From positions 41,612 through 105,611 of the forward strand of contig CAYNOR010000009.1 of NCBI GenBank assembly GCA_964398915.1: 64,000 nt of DNA. The letters are read 5' to 3'. The position numbers were made by a program, and so were the translations under genes. The notes under the pieces are model-generated. The model made no database searches and had not been told where the DNA came from. It saw only the letters and a program-made list of their open reading frames with translations. This document shows, piece after piece, positions 41,075-50,727 of this stretch; the stretch's first letter is position 1, and every line of letters starts with the position of its first letter. This DNA is from Tichowtungia sp964398915. Its GTDB lineage: Bacteria; Verrucomicrobiota; Kiritimatiellia; Kiritimatiellales; Tichowtungiaceae.

Positions 41075-43768
41075 ATGATGAAAAGTGATATGATGAACCG
41101 TAAAAAGAAAACCATACCGTCCCTTAACAGGCATCCTCAGGAATTCTTTCGCGGGCTCTGCGGAATCAAAGCGGGAAGCCTCCGACTCTTTCGCCCGGCG
41201 GCACTGGTTTTTTTCGCGGCGCTCGCTGCACAGTTTTCAGCAGAGGCGGCTGACCAGAAACCGGCCTGGATGGACCCCTCGCGTCCGGCCGACGAACGGA
41301 TCGAAGAGATTATCAAGCAATTGACGCTTGAGGAGAAGGCCATGATTTGTACGGGACGGGGGCTGGTGGAGGCTCCGAACCGGATGCAATTGATGGGCGG
41401 GGCTCCGCGACTTGGGCTCGAGCCATTCGGGGTGCTTGACGGTCCGCGCGGAGTGGGCGCACGGGTGCTGACTGTGATGCCGGCCGGTCTCGGGCTGGGG
41501 TCTACATGGAATCCCGCGCTGGTGGAAAAAGTCGGGGCCGTGCTCGGGAATGAAGCGAAGGCCTGCCGGATCACGATTTCTCTCGGCCCAGCGTTCAATC
41601 TGAACCGCGACGTGCTGGGCGGGCGTTTTTTTGAATATTTCAGCGACGATCCCCTGCTGAGCGGGAAGCTGGCGGCCGCACAGATCCGGGGGCTCCAGAG
41701 CGAAGGGGTCGGAGCCTGCGCCAAGCATTACGCGGTGAACGGAAGGGAGTTCAACCGCAACGATTACATGAGCCGGGCGGACGAGCGCACACTGCGCGAG
41801 CTGTATCTGAAAAACTTTGAAATTGCCATCAAGGAGGGTAAGCCGTGGTCCGTGATGACAGCGGCCAACGGGCTGAACGGGGATTTGTGCAGCGACAGCC
41901 AATTCCTTCTCAACGATATCCTGAAAGGCGAATGGGGTTACGAAGGGCTGGTGATGACCGACTGGTGCCACTCGAAGACGACGGTTAAGGCCGCGCTGGC
42001 CGGACTGGACGTGGATATGCCGGGAGGGCCTTTTGCGGTCATGAAATTCGGTCAGCCGCTGGTCAATGCCGTGACGAAAGGTGATGTGCCGGAGTCGGTG
42101 ATCGATGATAAAGTCCGCCGGGTGCTGCGCATCTACGCCCTGACCGGATTGCTGGACGGCAAAGATCCTTTGGTCGGCGCCGCTTTGAACACCCCGGAGC
42201 ACCGGGATGTCGCACTGCGCGTAGCGCAGGAAGGTGCCGTGCTTCTGAAAAACGAAAATAACATCCTGCCGCTCGACGCCTCAAAACTTAAGAAGGTGGT
42301 TGCGACAGGCCCAAACCTCGAAAAGTTTTTTTGTCAGGACGGACTGGGTGGAAGTTCGGGCGCGCAGGCGTTCAAAGAGATCACGCCGCTGATGGGGTTG
42401 CGCGAACTGCTGGGCGACAAGCTGGAGGTGGTGCCGCTGAGCGGGAATGCGGAATTTGAAGTCATCCCTTCGTCCGCGTGGAAAGTATTGGCCGTGACCT
42501 TCCACGAATTCGGGGGAGTAAAAACCGGAATCGAAAACGTGCGAAAACCGGTGCGGTCGATTGACATGAATTTGGCGACGAACAAGATGGCGCCGCAGTT
42601 CGATGCGGTGGACTACCGCGCGGTGTTTCAGGGCAGGATTGTCGCGCCGGTGACCGGAAAATATGTCCTGCGGCTGGTGTCCGACGGTCCGGCCCTGCTC
42701 AAGGTGGGAGCCAAAGGGGGTCCGGCCACGCGCAACGTGGAACTGGGCACGCCCCAGAGCAGCACGGCAATCCTCAATTTTGAGGCTGGGAAGGAATACG
42801 AAATTTCCGCATGGGTCCAGCAGACGCTCTGGGGCCGGAAGAATGTGGAAGAGATGAATTACTGGGCGAAAGATCACCCATCCATCCGCCTGGAATGGGC
42901 GTTGCCAGCCAACGCCGAAGAAATCGCCAAAACCCTCGATCCCCACCGCAAGGCATTCGAGCAGGCGGATGCGGTGATTTTTGTCGGCGGCGGAGACCAC
43001 AGCGGAGACAGCGAGGGACGCGACCGGACGGACATGGGCTTTCCAGCCGGGCAGTCGGATCTCATCAAGCAGATCGCGGCGATCAATCCGAAAACTGCGG
43101 TGGTTCTCTATCACGGATCGCCCATGGAGCTGCCGTGGCTGGAGAGCGCGCCTGCCGTGCTGGATATGTTTTATCCCGGTACGCTTGGGGGCACCGCGAT
43201 GGCCAACCTCCTCTTCGGCAATGGCAACCCGTCGGGCAAACTGCCCTTCAGTTGGCCGAAAAAGCTCGAAGACTCGCCAGCCTACAAGCTGGGCCGGCAG
43301 GACAAGGACAACATCCATTTCGACGAGGGGCTCATGCTGGGCTACCGGTATTTCGACACTATGAAAGCCGACCAGCACTTTGCCTTCGGCCACGGACTGA
43401 GCTATACCCAGTTTGCCTATTCGGACATGAAGGCCGCCTGCAAAGGCGGTGTCTGCCAAGTAACCTTGAAGGTAAAGAACTCGGGCGCCAGGGACGGAGC
43501 CGAGGTGGTGCAGATCTATGTCGCACAGAAAAACCCGAAGATCCCCCGCCCGGTGCATGAGTTGAGGGCGTTCGAAAAGGTTTCCCTCAAGGCCGGGGAG
43601 AGCAAGACGGTGACGTTTGATCTCGGGCCTGACGCGTTTTCCTATTGGAGCCCGGAAACAAAAGCGTGGACGAGTGACACAGACGAATTTGTGATCGAGG
43701 CGGCGGCGTCTTCACGCGATATCCGGCAGACCACCACCGTTCAATGGAAAGGCCATCCCGGTGCCTAA
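41075..43768 (+). CDS. Secreted GH3 beta-glucosidase-like enzyme with PA14 insert
   Basis: An 897-residue GH3 glycosidase. A long basic leader ends in a hydrophobic stretch (LVFFAALAAQFSAEA) near residue 58, so it is probably exported. The catalytic (beta/alpha)8 domain follows, with GACAKHYAVNGREFNRN near 215 and the nucleophile in LVMTDWCHSKT near 290. The second GH3 domain is interrupted by a PA14-like beta domain at about 505-630 (YRAVFQGRIVAPVTGKYVLRL in part). The third is a fibronectin-like domain near 800. It likely acts on plant or algal beta-glucosides. The gene is GC-rich and flanked by 73-bp repeats, suggestive of transfer. Confidence 0.88.
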   Translation: MMKSDMMNRKKKTIPSLNRHPQEFFRGLCGIKAGSLRLFRPAALVFFAALAAQFSAEAADQKPAWMDPSRPADERIEEIIKQLTLEEKAMICTGRGLVEAPNRMQLMGGAPRLGLEPFGVLDGPRGVGARVLTVMPAGLGLGSTWNPALVEKVGAVLGNEAKACRITISLGPAFNLNRDVLGGRFFEYFSDDPLLSGKLAAAQIRGLQSEGVGACAKHYAVNGREFNRNDYMSRADERTLRELYLKNFEIAIKEGKPWSVMTAANGLNGDLCSDSQFLLNDILKGEWGYEGLVMTDWCHSKTTVKAALAGLDVDMPGGPFAVMKFGQPLVNAVTKGDVPESVIDDKVRRVLRIYALTGLLDGKDPLVGAALNTPEHRDVALRVAQEGAVLLKNENNILPLDASKLKKVVATGPNLEKFFCQDGLGGSSGAQAFKEITPLMGLRELLGDKLEVVPLSGNAEFEVIPSSAWKVLAVTFHEFGGVKTGIENVRKPVRSIDMNLATNKMAPQFDAVDYRAVFQGRIVAPVTGKYVLRLVSDGPALLKVGAKGGPATRNVELGTPQSSTAILNFEAGKEYEISAWVQQTLWGRKNVEEMNYWAKDHPSIRLEWALPANAEEIAKTLDPHRKAFEQADAVIFVGGGDHSGDSEGRDRTDMGFPAGQSDLIKQIAAINPKTAVVLYHGSPMELPWLESAPAVLDMFYPGTLGGTAMANLLFGNGNPSGKLPFSWPKKLEDSPAYKLGRQDKDNIHFDEGLMLGYRYFDTMKADQHFAFGHGLSYTQFAYSDMKAACKGGVCQVTLKVKNSGARDGAEVVQIYVAQKNPKIPRPVHELRAFEKVSLKAGESKTVTFDLGPDAFSYWSPETKAWTSDTDEFVIEAAASSRDIRQTTTVQWKGHPGA

Positions 43769-43833
43769 AAAATCTCCACGATAACTGCTCCTGAAAAGTC
43801 GACTGAGTTTCCTAGTCGATGAAGCAACGGCAG

Positions 43834-43905
43834 TAAATCCGGTTGCTCGCAACTAGAAATTTCTTGAGCGGGGGAGCCGTTTGACGAGCAAACGGCTGTA
43901 CTCCG
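43834..43905 (+). repeat. ~73-bp direct repeat, right copy, flanking the GH3-PA14 gene
   Basis: Right-hand copy of 40761-40833. It contains the perfect hairpin GCCGTTTG-acgag-CAAACGGC and the hairpin GTTG-CTCG-CAAC. The loop CTCG is complementary to CGAG in the second loop. Confidence 0.85.
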
Positions 43906-43923
43906 CCAGAATTGGTTGCCTGA

Positions 43924-45630
43924 TTATGTCCGGAAGAGGGTGCCGAGTTTTTTTCCGAGCAGCAGGCTGCTGCCGATCAGTGTGACGGTCAGGAAGAGCA
44001 TGGCCCAGACGCCCAGCGCGGAGGCGATATATTTTCCCGTGCCGATGAGCTGGAAGAGTTCGTAGATGGTTTTGGTGATCGGATAAAATTCCGCACGCTG
44101 GGCGAGCATCAGGCTGTCAGAAACTTCGAGCATGCTGAAGGAGAAGACGAGCAACGCGCCTGCGATGAGGTGTGCGGTGATCAGTGGCAGGGTGATGCGG
44201 CGCAGGCTGACGTTGGGCGATGCCCCGAGGTTGGCGGCGGATTCTTCAAGTTCAGCGCTGGTCTGCTGAAGTCCGGCGGCGGCGGAGCGCACCATGTAGG
44301 GCAGGCGGCGGATGCCGTAGGCCAGTACCAGAAAGAGCGCGGGATTGGTCTTTACATCGAAGAGGTTCAGCAGAGCCGGTGAGTTGCGGACGGTTTCCAG
44401 ATTGGAGAGCATGGAGCTTAAGGCGAGATAGCCGGAAGCCATGACGAGTCCGGGAACAGCGAGCGGCAGCATGGCGAGTCCGTCCAGCAAACCCCGGACG
44501 CGCAGGGTGGAGCGCACGGTAACAAAGGCGATGCCGATACCGAACACGAGGGTGAAGAGTACGGCGAGCAGCGAGAAGCCGAGGCTGTTGCGGATGCTGC
44601 TGACGGTCATGTCGTGGCCCAGCGCTTCGAGGTAGTTTCCGGTGGTGAAGACATCGGGCAGTACGGTGTGGTACCAGCCGCCGGGCGCGGTGAAGCTGGT
44701 GAGGACCACCCCGAGATGCGGCAGCAGGGCCAGTGTGATGAGGAACAGGAACGGCATCCGGACGAGCCATGCGCGTCCGCCTGTGAGCCGGATTTCGTGA
44801 AACGCGGTGGCCGTTTTTCCGGGCAGGGTATAGGTGCCGCCGCCGAAGAGGAATTTACTCAGGAAATAGAGGCCGGTACTGACGGCGAGCATGACGGCGA
44901 CCAGCGCGAAGGGGAACGGATTGCTGCCGATTTCTTTAAGCGCGTCGTAGACCTGCACCGACGCAACGCGGGTGCAGTTCATGATCAGCGGCGTGCCGAG
45001 TTCGGTGAAGGCCCAGATGAAAACGATGGTTCCGCCTGCGAATAGACCGGGCGTCATCAGCGGCAGGGTGATGCGGCGAAAACGGGCGAAGCCGGAGGCT
45101 CCGAGGTTTTGCGCCGCTTCGTCCATGGATGGATCGATATTCGCCAGTGCGGCGGCGATGTTTAAATACATGACCGGATAGAGCGAGAGAGCTTGTAGCA
45201 GGATTACACCGGCCCACTGTCCCCGGCCAAGCCAGTCGATGTGGAGTCCCAGCAAAGAGTTCAGTGTGCCGTATTGTCCGAGAATCTGCTGAAAGCCGAT
45301 CGCGCCGACAAAGGGCGGCAGAATCATCGGCACCAGCATCAGGGCGTTGAGTCCGGTTTTTCCTGCGAACGCGTACCGGTTGGAAAGCCAGGCAGGCGGC
45401 AGAGCCAGCAGGGTGGCCAGCAGGGTGGTTCCCGTCGCGATGCGCAGACTGTTCAGAATGCCTTCGAGATAGACGGGATTGCGGAACACGCCGGTCAGAT
45501 AATTCAGCGTGAACTGGCCGTCGGGCGATACGAAGCCGTTGCGCACGGCCAGCCAGAGCGGAAAGATGAATCCGGCGGCGAAAACGGTCAGCGTTACGAT
45601 AAAGACGGTCCACGCGGCGGATTTACGCAC
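43924..45630 (-). CDS. ABC importer permease, two fused halves (Fe3+/thiamine-type)
   Basis: A 568-residue permease of the FbpB/ThiP type with two six-helix halves. Each half carries an EAA-type loop: DEAAQNLGASGFARFRRITLP near residue 185 and EESAANLGASPNVSLRRITLP near 465 (both contact the ATPase). The start is GTG 45630, which overlaps the preceding gene by eight bases with AAGGAGG upstream; the open frame further up to 45828 is in the wrong frame relative to that gene's function. It is the last gene of the ATPase-binding protein-permease operon. The ligand is iron, phosphonate or a similar small molecule; I cannot say which. Confidence 0.85.
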   Translation of the reverse strand: MRKSAAWTVFIVTLTVFAAGFIFPLWLAVRNGFVSPDGQFTLNYLTGVFRNPVYLEGILNSLRIATGTTLLATLLALPPAWLSNRYAFAGKTGLNALMLVPMILPPFVGAIGFQQILGQYGTLNSLLGLHIDWLGRGQWAGVILLQALSLYPVMYLNIAAALANIDPSMDEAAQNLGASGFARFRRITLPLMTPGLFAGGTIVFIWAFTELGTPLIMNCTRVASVQVYDALKEIGSNPFPFALVAVMLAVSTGLYFLSKFLFGGGTYTLPGKTATAFHEIRLTGGRAWLVRMPFLFLITLALLPHLGVVLTSFTAPGGWYHTVLPDVFTTGNYLEALGHDMTVSSIRNSLGFSLLAVLFTLVFGIGIAFVTVRSTLRVRGLLDGLAMLPLAVPGLVMASGYLALSSMLSNLETVRNSPALLNLFDVKTNPALFLVLAYGIRRLPYMVRSAAAGLQQTSAELEESAANLGASPNVSLRRITLPLITAHLIAGALLVFSFSMLEVSDSLMLAQRAEFYPITKTIYELFQLIGTGKYIASALGVWAMLFLTVTLIGSSLLLGKKLGTLFRT

Positions 45631-47314
45631 GGCGGCCTCCTTCCGCCAGACGGCGGGCTTCGCGGTACTGTGCGCGGAAAAAGATGATCCATTCCCGCAT
45701 GGTTTCCATGCGGTTCGCGGAGTTGAACCGTTCCGTATCCAGCGCGCTTTCCCACGACAGACCGGGCGGCAGAGCCAGCAGTGCCGCCATGGCTTCAGGT
45801 GTGGCTTCCGGACCTCCGGCGCGGGCAATGGCCGCCCACGCGGCGCTCAGTTCGTCACCGGAGTCAAGGCACATGGCGCGGATCAGATCGCGGTGAATAG
45901 TAAAGTGCCGCCCGGTCCAGCGGCCGACATAGGTGAATTGCGAGGCGAGCTGATACGGGTTGATGCCGGAGTCGCCCAGATCGTCGGAGGTGTAAGGCCG
46001 GTGCGCCTCGAAGCGGGCCTGAATTTCCTTCCGGTCCGACGGATAGAAGTCGCGGCGGATCGGCAGGCGTCGCAGTGCAAATTTTTCGGGTCCGCCCGGT
46101 GTGCCTGGCCGGTAGTTCCAGAGTTTTTGTCCGGCTTCGCTGACGGTGAATTCAATGAAGCGTACGGCCAGTTCGCGGTGCGGCGCGCCGCGCACGAGTC
46201 CGATCGGATCGCAGCTGACGCTTGATCCGCCTGCCGGAGTGACGTAGTGCATGCGTTCTTCGCCGGTGGCGGGATTGCGGCTGGTTTCGGCCTGATAGCG
46301 GCCGTAAAAATCGATGGACAGTCCGGCTGCGGCATCGCCGGTGCTGACGTCTATCGCGACCTTGCCGGCGCTGTCGGTGAAGTAGCGTGCATTGGCGCTG
46401 ATCAACCGGACGAGATTGATGCCGTTCACCCAGCCGCGTTCAATTGCGGCGGTGTATGCAGGATTTTTCTGGTCGGGAGCCGTTTCTGTTTTTGCTGAAA
46501 ATCCCGTCGTTTCGACCGACTGATTGATCTGCTGGTGAATGATCATTTCAAATGCTTTGGCGATGCTTCCGCTTTTGGTGGGATCGGCTAAGCCGAGCTG
46601 ACGGTGGTAGACGGGATGGGTCAGGTCGATCCATGAAGCGGGAGGAGTCTGGATTCCCGAACCGGCGAGCCGGTCACTGTTATAAACGATGCCGAACGTG
46701 CTCAGGGCTGTTCCGACAAAACCTTCGGCGCGCCAGAGCTCTCCGCCCAGCCGTTCGGGAATCAGTTCGATGCCGTCAGCGGTTTCGACGAGTTCTTTGG
46801 GAATGCCGTTCGGCCACGGGGCGACGGTGAGTCCTTTGGCAAATGCACGGGAGTGGTCGTATTCTCCGCCGCCGAAAAAGAGATCGATGCCGGTGCTGAA
46901 GGCGGCGGGGTTATCGGTGGAGAGTATGGCCTGCCGGAGGGCAGTGAGTTCGGGGTCGCTGCTGCGGAAGCGGTGATCGGTGAGTGCAAAGGTTCCGCCG
47001 CGCGGCCAGGATTTTCCCTGCGGGCCGGTCCACCAGCTGCGGAATGCACTCAGGGTTTCGCTGTCCAGATAGCGCGTGATTTCGGTGGTGCCGCCGATGT
47101 TCCGCCAGTCGATTTTGACCGGGCATCCGAACCGTTCAGCGTGCCAGCGGCTGAAGGCCCGCCCGAATTCGTAGCGGATTGCTTCGTTGTGGGGGGTGAT
47201 GATGACCAGGACCGGATCGCCGGAACGCCAGACTCCGTCCGGTGTTTTCTGCCGGAACAGAAACGGCAGAGCAATCACTGCCGCCGCGGCCAGCAGTATC
47301 GCGAGATTTTTCAT
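45623..47314 (-). CDS. ABC importer solute-binding protein, large type
   Basis: A 563-residue extracellular binding protein with a single N-terminal hydrophobic helix (LAILLAAAAVIALPFLF) and no lipobox cysteine. The domain pattern follows iron/aminoethylphosphonate binding proteins: ITPHNEAIRYEFGRAFSRWH near residue 38, GFVGTALSTFGIVYNSDRL near 200, LGLADPTKSGSIAKA near 250, and AVRFIEFTVSEAGQKLWNY near 395. It is ~200 residues longer than typical FbpA because of its extended C-terminal part. It starts with an ATGA overlap of the ATPase stop. Confidence 0.78.
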   Translation of the reverse strand: MKNLAILLAAAAVIALPFLFRQKTPDGVWRSGDPVLVIITPHNEAIRYEFGRAFSRWHAERFGCPVKIDWRNIGGTTEITRYLDSETLSAFRSWWTGPQGKSWPRGGTFALTDHRFRSSDPELTALRQAILSTDNPAAFSTGIDLFFGGGEYDHSRAFAKGLTVAPWPNGIPKELVETADGIELIPERLGGELWRAEGFVGTALSTFGIVYNSDRLAGSGIQTPPASWIDLTHPVYHRQLGLADPTKSGSIAKAFEMIIHQQINQSVETTGFSAKTETAPDQKNPAYTAAIERGWVNGINLVRLISANARYFTDSAGKVAIDVSTGDAAAGLSIDFYGRYQAETSRNPATGEERMHYVTPAGGSSVSCDPIGLVRGAPHRELAVRFIEFTVSEAGQKLWNYRPGTPGGPEKFALRRLPIRRDFYPSDRKEIQARFEAHRPYTSDDLGDSGINPYQLASQFTYVGRWTGRHFTIHRDLIRAMCLDSGDELSAAWAAIARAGGPEATPEAMAALLALPPGLSWESALDTERFNSANRMETMREWIIFFRAQYREARRLAEGGRRA

Positions 47315-48405
47315 GAACGGTTCGCCCTCCCTTCGGCAGGCAGTACAACGGCGTCGCGGGGATCGACCCAGACCGTGGCACGTTCTTCGGTGTCGCGGGC
47401 GATGATGCGGGGATTGATATCAAAGACCTTAAGGTTGTTTCCATCGTCCGTGCGGAGCTGGTGCTGAGCCATTTCGCCGAGATAAATCGTGTCGTGAACC
47501 GTGCCGCAAATACGGTTCGGTGCGTTGACCGGCGGTTCATCCAGCCGCAGGACTTCCGGACGCAGAGAAATCGCCACGCGGTCGCCGGTACGGAGTCCCG
47601 GCGCGACTGTTTCGGAAACGAACAGGCCCAGCGCTGTACGAACCTTTACACGGCCGCCTTCGCCGCCTTCCAGTGTTCCGTAAATAAAATTGGTTTCGCC
47701 GATAAAACTGGCGGCGAACATGGAGACGGGGCGTGCATAGATTTCGCGGGACGTTCCGCATTGTTCGATTTTTCCGTTACGGAGCACGGTCAGTCGGTCA
47801 GCTATGGAGAGCGCTTCTTTCTGGTCGTGGGTGACATATATGGCAGTCAGGCCGGACTCTTTGCAGATGCGGCGGATTTCTGTACGCATTTCCAGGCGCA
47901 GCTGGGCGTCCAGATTGGAGAGCGGTTCATCGAGCAGCAGACATTGCGGATGAATCACCAGCGCGCGGGCCAGTGCGACGCGCTGCTGCTGTCCGCCGGA
48001 AAGCTGGGACGGCTTGCGGCCGGCATACGGCTGCATTCTGACCATCGCCAGCGCGTCGTTTGTGCGGGCGGCGATTTCCGCCTTGCTGAGTTTACGCATT
48101 TCCAGACCGAAGGATACGTTACGGGCGACGCTTAGATGCGGCCACAGGGCGTAGCTTTGAAATACCATGCCGGTATCGCGCCGGTGCGGCGGCAGGTTTG
48201 TGATGTCACGACCGTCAATTAGAATGGTTCCGCTGTCAGGTTCGGAAAATCCTGCGATAGAACGTAACAGAGTGGTTTTTCCGCAGCCGGACGGCCCCAG
48301 CAGAAAGAACAGCTCGCCGGGTTCAATGGTCAGACTGATGTCGTCCACCGCCCGCACAGAACCGAATGTTTTAACCAGATTCTGAAGTTGAATTGAAACT
48401 GCCAT
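47311..48405 (-). CDS. ABC importer ATPase (FbpC/PotA-like)
   Basis: A 364-residue ABC ATPase. Walker A GPSGCGKTTLLRSIAGF is near residue 37, the signature LSGGQQQRVALARAL near 135, Walker B CLLLDEPLSNLD near 158, and the switch histidine in YVTHDQKEAL near 192. The C-terminal OB-fold regulatory domain begins near 240 (TNFIYGTLEGGEGG, VAISLRPEVLRL), as in the iron and polyamine importers. First gene of the three-gene operon. It energises the permease encoded downstream. Confidence 0.92.
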   Translation of the reverse strand: MAVSIQLQNLVKTFGSVRAVDDISLTIEPGELFFLLGPSGCGKTTLLRSIAGFSEPDSGTILIDGRDITNLPPHRRDTGMVFQSYALWPHLSVARNVSFGLEMRKLSKAEIAARTNDALAMVRMQPYAGRKPSQLSGGQQQRVALARALVIHPQCLLLDEPLSNLDAQLRLEMRTEIRRICKESGLTAIYVTHDQKEALSIADRLTVLRNGKIEQCGTSREIYARPVSMFAASFIGETNFIYGTLEGGEGGRVKVRTALGLFVSETVAPGLRTGDRVAISLRPEVLRLDEPPVNAPNRICGTVHDTIYLGEMAQHQLRTDDGNNLKVFDINPRIIARDTEERATVWVDPRDAVVLPAEGRANRS

Positions 48406-48457
48406 AACTTCCTTTGCTGTAAACCGTCAACTTGTGGAGCGCTCAGCCGGATTAATC

Positions 48458-49837
48458 TTATCGGGCAAACTCGAGGCGCTGTCCATGGGCGGCCCCGTTT
48501 ATTTTTCCGTTCTGCCAGACAACCCGGCCGGAGACGATGGTGGTGTCAACCGATGAGCGGAAGGTGACGCCTTCGAAGGGCGACCAGCCGCATTTATAAA
48601 GGATGTTTTCTTTGGAGACAGTCTGCGGGCGGTTTAAGTCGATCAGCACGAGATCGGCCCAGTAGCCTTCGCGGATGAAGCCGCGGTCTTTCATGTTGAA
48701 AATGCGCGCCGGATTGTGAGCAATTTTGGCGGCGATGGTTTCGAGTGAAAGCAGGCCTTTGTGGAAGTGTTCCAGAACGGCGGGCAGGGCGGACTGGATG
48801 ACGGGCATGCCGGACGGTGCGGTCCAGTAAGTCCCCTGTTTTTCCTGTACCGTGTGCGGCGCGTGGTCGGTTCCGATGGTGTCGAGCCGGTCTGTCAGCA
48901 GTCCGCGCAAAAGCGCCTGCCGGTCAGAGTCGCGCTTAATTGCCGGATTGCATTTAACGAGCGCACCTTTGGTCTCGTAGGCCGTGCTGTCGAAGTGAAG
49001 ATAATGGACGCAGGCCTCGGCGGTGATTTTCCGGATGGTGGTGTCGCGTTCCTCAAAGGCTTCATTTTCACGCGGGCTGCTGATCCGGACTACGCTGTCG
49101 TCGAAGAGTTCCAGTTCCCGGGCGGTGCTGATATGCAGGATGTGCAGGCGGGTATCGTGTTTGCGGGCGAGTTCGACCGCCAGTGCGCTGGAGCGGTAAC
49201 AGGCTTCTTCGCTGCGGATGAACGGATGCGAGGCAAAGGGTGTTTTATCACCATAGCGTTCGCGGAAAATCTGTTCGTGTTTCTGGATGATCCCGGCGTC
49301 CTCGCAGTGCGCGGCCAGGTTTATCGGGCATTCGCGGAAAAGGTCTTCCAGAGTTTGGAACCGGTCAACCAGCATGTCGCCGGTGGATGAACCCATATAA
49401 ACTTTTACGCCGCAGACATTTTTGGGATCGACGGCTTTGATCTGATCAAGGTTGCTGAGCGAAGCGCCAAGGTAGAAGGAATAGTTGACGGCCATTTTTT
49501 GTGCGGCGATGGAAAATTTTTCTTCGAGCCGTTCATTGGTGACGGCTGGCGGGCTGGTGTTGGGCATTTCCATGACGGAGGTGACGCCCCCGGCGGCGGC
49601 GGCACGCGATTCGCTCTGCATGTCGCCTTTATGTGTCAGACCCGGCTCGCGGAAATGGACGTGACAGTCAATCATACCGGGCAGAAGGGCTTTGCCGTCG
49701 GCATCAATGACGATATCTGCGACGGCTCGAATCTCACGATCAATCCGGTCGATCCGTCCGTGACGGATGAGAACATCGGCGGGTCGAATCAAACCATCGC
49801 TGATTACATCTGCATTTTTTATCAGGATACTTTGCAT
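48458..49837 (-). CDS. pyrC: Dihydroorotase (amidohydrolase, type I-like)
   Basis: A 459-residue dihydroorotase of the large (class I) kind, the third step of pyrimidine synthesis. Metal residues show in DCHVHFREPGLTHKGD near residue 58, a carboxylated-lysine region VKVYMGSSTGDM near 145, HCEDAG near 178, and TDHAPHTVQEKQG near 305. The start overlaps the lgt 3' end by 16 bp (same strand, lgt upstream). An aspartate carbamoyltransferase-like gene is 10 kb away. Allantoinase-type activity is the usual alternative in this family. Confidence 0.9.
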   Translation of the reverse strand: MQSILIKNADVISDGLIRPADVLIRHGRIDRIDREIRAVADIVIDADGKALLPGMIDCHVHFREPGLTHKGDMQSESRAAAAGGVTSVMEMPNTSPPAVTNERLEEKFSIAAQKMAVNYSFYLGASLSNLDQIKAVDPKNVCGVKVYMGSSTGDMLVDRFQTLEDLFRECPINLAAHCEDAGIIQKHEQIFRERYGDKTPFASHPFIRSEEACYRSSALAVELARKHDTRLHILHISTARELELFDDSVVRISSPRENEAFEERDTTIRKITAEACVHYLHFDSTAYETKGALVKCNPAIKRDSDRQALLRGLLTDRLDTIGTDHAPHTVQEKQGTYWTAPSGMPVIQSALPAVLEHFHKGLLSLETIAAKIAHNPARIFNMKDRGFIREGYWADLVLIDLNRPQTVSKENILYKCGWSPFEGVTFRSSVDTTIVSGRVVWQNGKINGAAHGQRLEFAR

Positions 49838-50670
49838 GGGATTTTTTTTCTGCAGAGAATAATAATTGCGCCCAGGATCATAAAGGACGAATAGAGCTGA
49901 CCTTTAGTGAGCCAGCCGAAATAGACGGTGCTGTCCGGTTCGCGGAAGCATTCGCTGGCGATGCGTGCGGCGGCGTACAGGACGAGGAAGGCGGCACTCA
50001 GTCTGCCGTTGCGTTTACCCCAGACTGTGCGGCGGATGAGCCATAGGGCAATGAACAGGAAGAGGCCTTCACCGAGCGCTTCATAAATCTGTGACGGGTG
50101 GCGCGGTGTCGGGATGAGGTCTTCGGCCTGAGGGAAGATGACGGCCCATGCGACGTCCGTCGGACGGCCCCAGAGTTCTCCGTTCACAAAGTTGGCGACG
50201 CGTCCGCAGAACAGGCCTATCGGCGCAACCAGAGCGAGGCCGTCGGTGATGTTCCAGAAGTTGTATTTCTTTTTCCATACCGTGCAGAGCACAACGAGGA
50301 TGACGCCGAGGATGCCGCCGTGGCTGGCCATGCCGCCCTCCCAGACGCGAAAGAAAAAGAGCGGGTCTTGAATGAAGGTATCCCACGCATAAAGCAGGAC
50401 GTAGCCAAGCCGTCCGCCAAGGAATACGCCGTAAATCGCCAGGTGGACGATGAAGTTGCCGAGTTCCTGCGGCGGTACGGCGAATTCTCCGCGTTTAGAC
50501 ATCCGGAGCAGAATCAGATAACCGCCGAGGAAGCCGAGCAGGTAGGCGAGTCCGTACCAGCGGACAGCCAGCGGGCCCCAGATTTGGAAGATCACCGGGT
50601 CGAGGTTGTGAACCCAGAAAGACAGAAAGAGTGGATAATTGGATAATTGGATTATTGGAACAGAGATCAT
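49822..50670 (-). CDS. lgt: Phosphatidylglycerol:prolipoprotein diacylglyceryl transferase
   Basis: A 282-residue polytopic membrane enzyme that adds diacylglycerol to lipobox cysteines. It shows HNLDPVIFQIWGPLAVRWYGLAYLL in part near residue 20, the signature GRVANFVNGELWGRPTDVAWA near 155, and RHPSQIYEALGEG near 195. The first ~17 residues (ISVPIIQLSNYPLFLSF) are encoded by a tandem octamer repeat and precede the conserved start, so the native start may have lain closer to HNLDP. It overlaps pyrC by 16 bp. Confidence 0.9.
   Translation of the reverse strand: MISVPIIQLSNYPLFLSFWVHNLDPVIFQIWGPLAVRWYGLAYLLGFLGGYLILLRMSKRGEFAVPPQELGNFIVHLAIYGVFLGGRLGYVLLYAWDTFIQDPLFFFRVWEGGMASHGGILGVILVVLCTVWKKKYNFWNITDGLALVAPIGLFCGRVANFVNGELWGRPTDVAWAVIFPQAEDLIPTPRHPSQIYEALGEGLFLFIALWLIRRTVWGKRNGRLSAAFLVLYAAARIASECFREPDSTVYFGWLTKGQLYSSFMILGAIIILCRKKIPCKVS
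50633..50656. repeat. Three 8-bp units at the start of lgt
   Basis: ggataatt, ggataatt, ggattatt lie end to end, encoding on the minus strand the first residues of Lgt. Same period as the array at 4530-4553. Confidence 0.8.
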
Positions 50671-50727
50671 AGAGGCTTTTCCTTTTTCGTCATCAATCCA
50701 GTCATCCTGTAATCCGTTGTTCCTGTC

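Noticed and set aside
42281..43558. 425-codon minus-strand frame opposite the GH3 gene
   Set aside because: High-GC antisense frames of this length are expected; the GH3 frame has all catalytic motifs.
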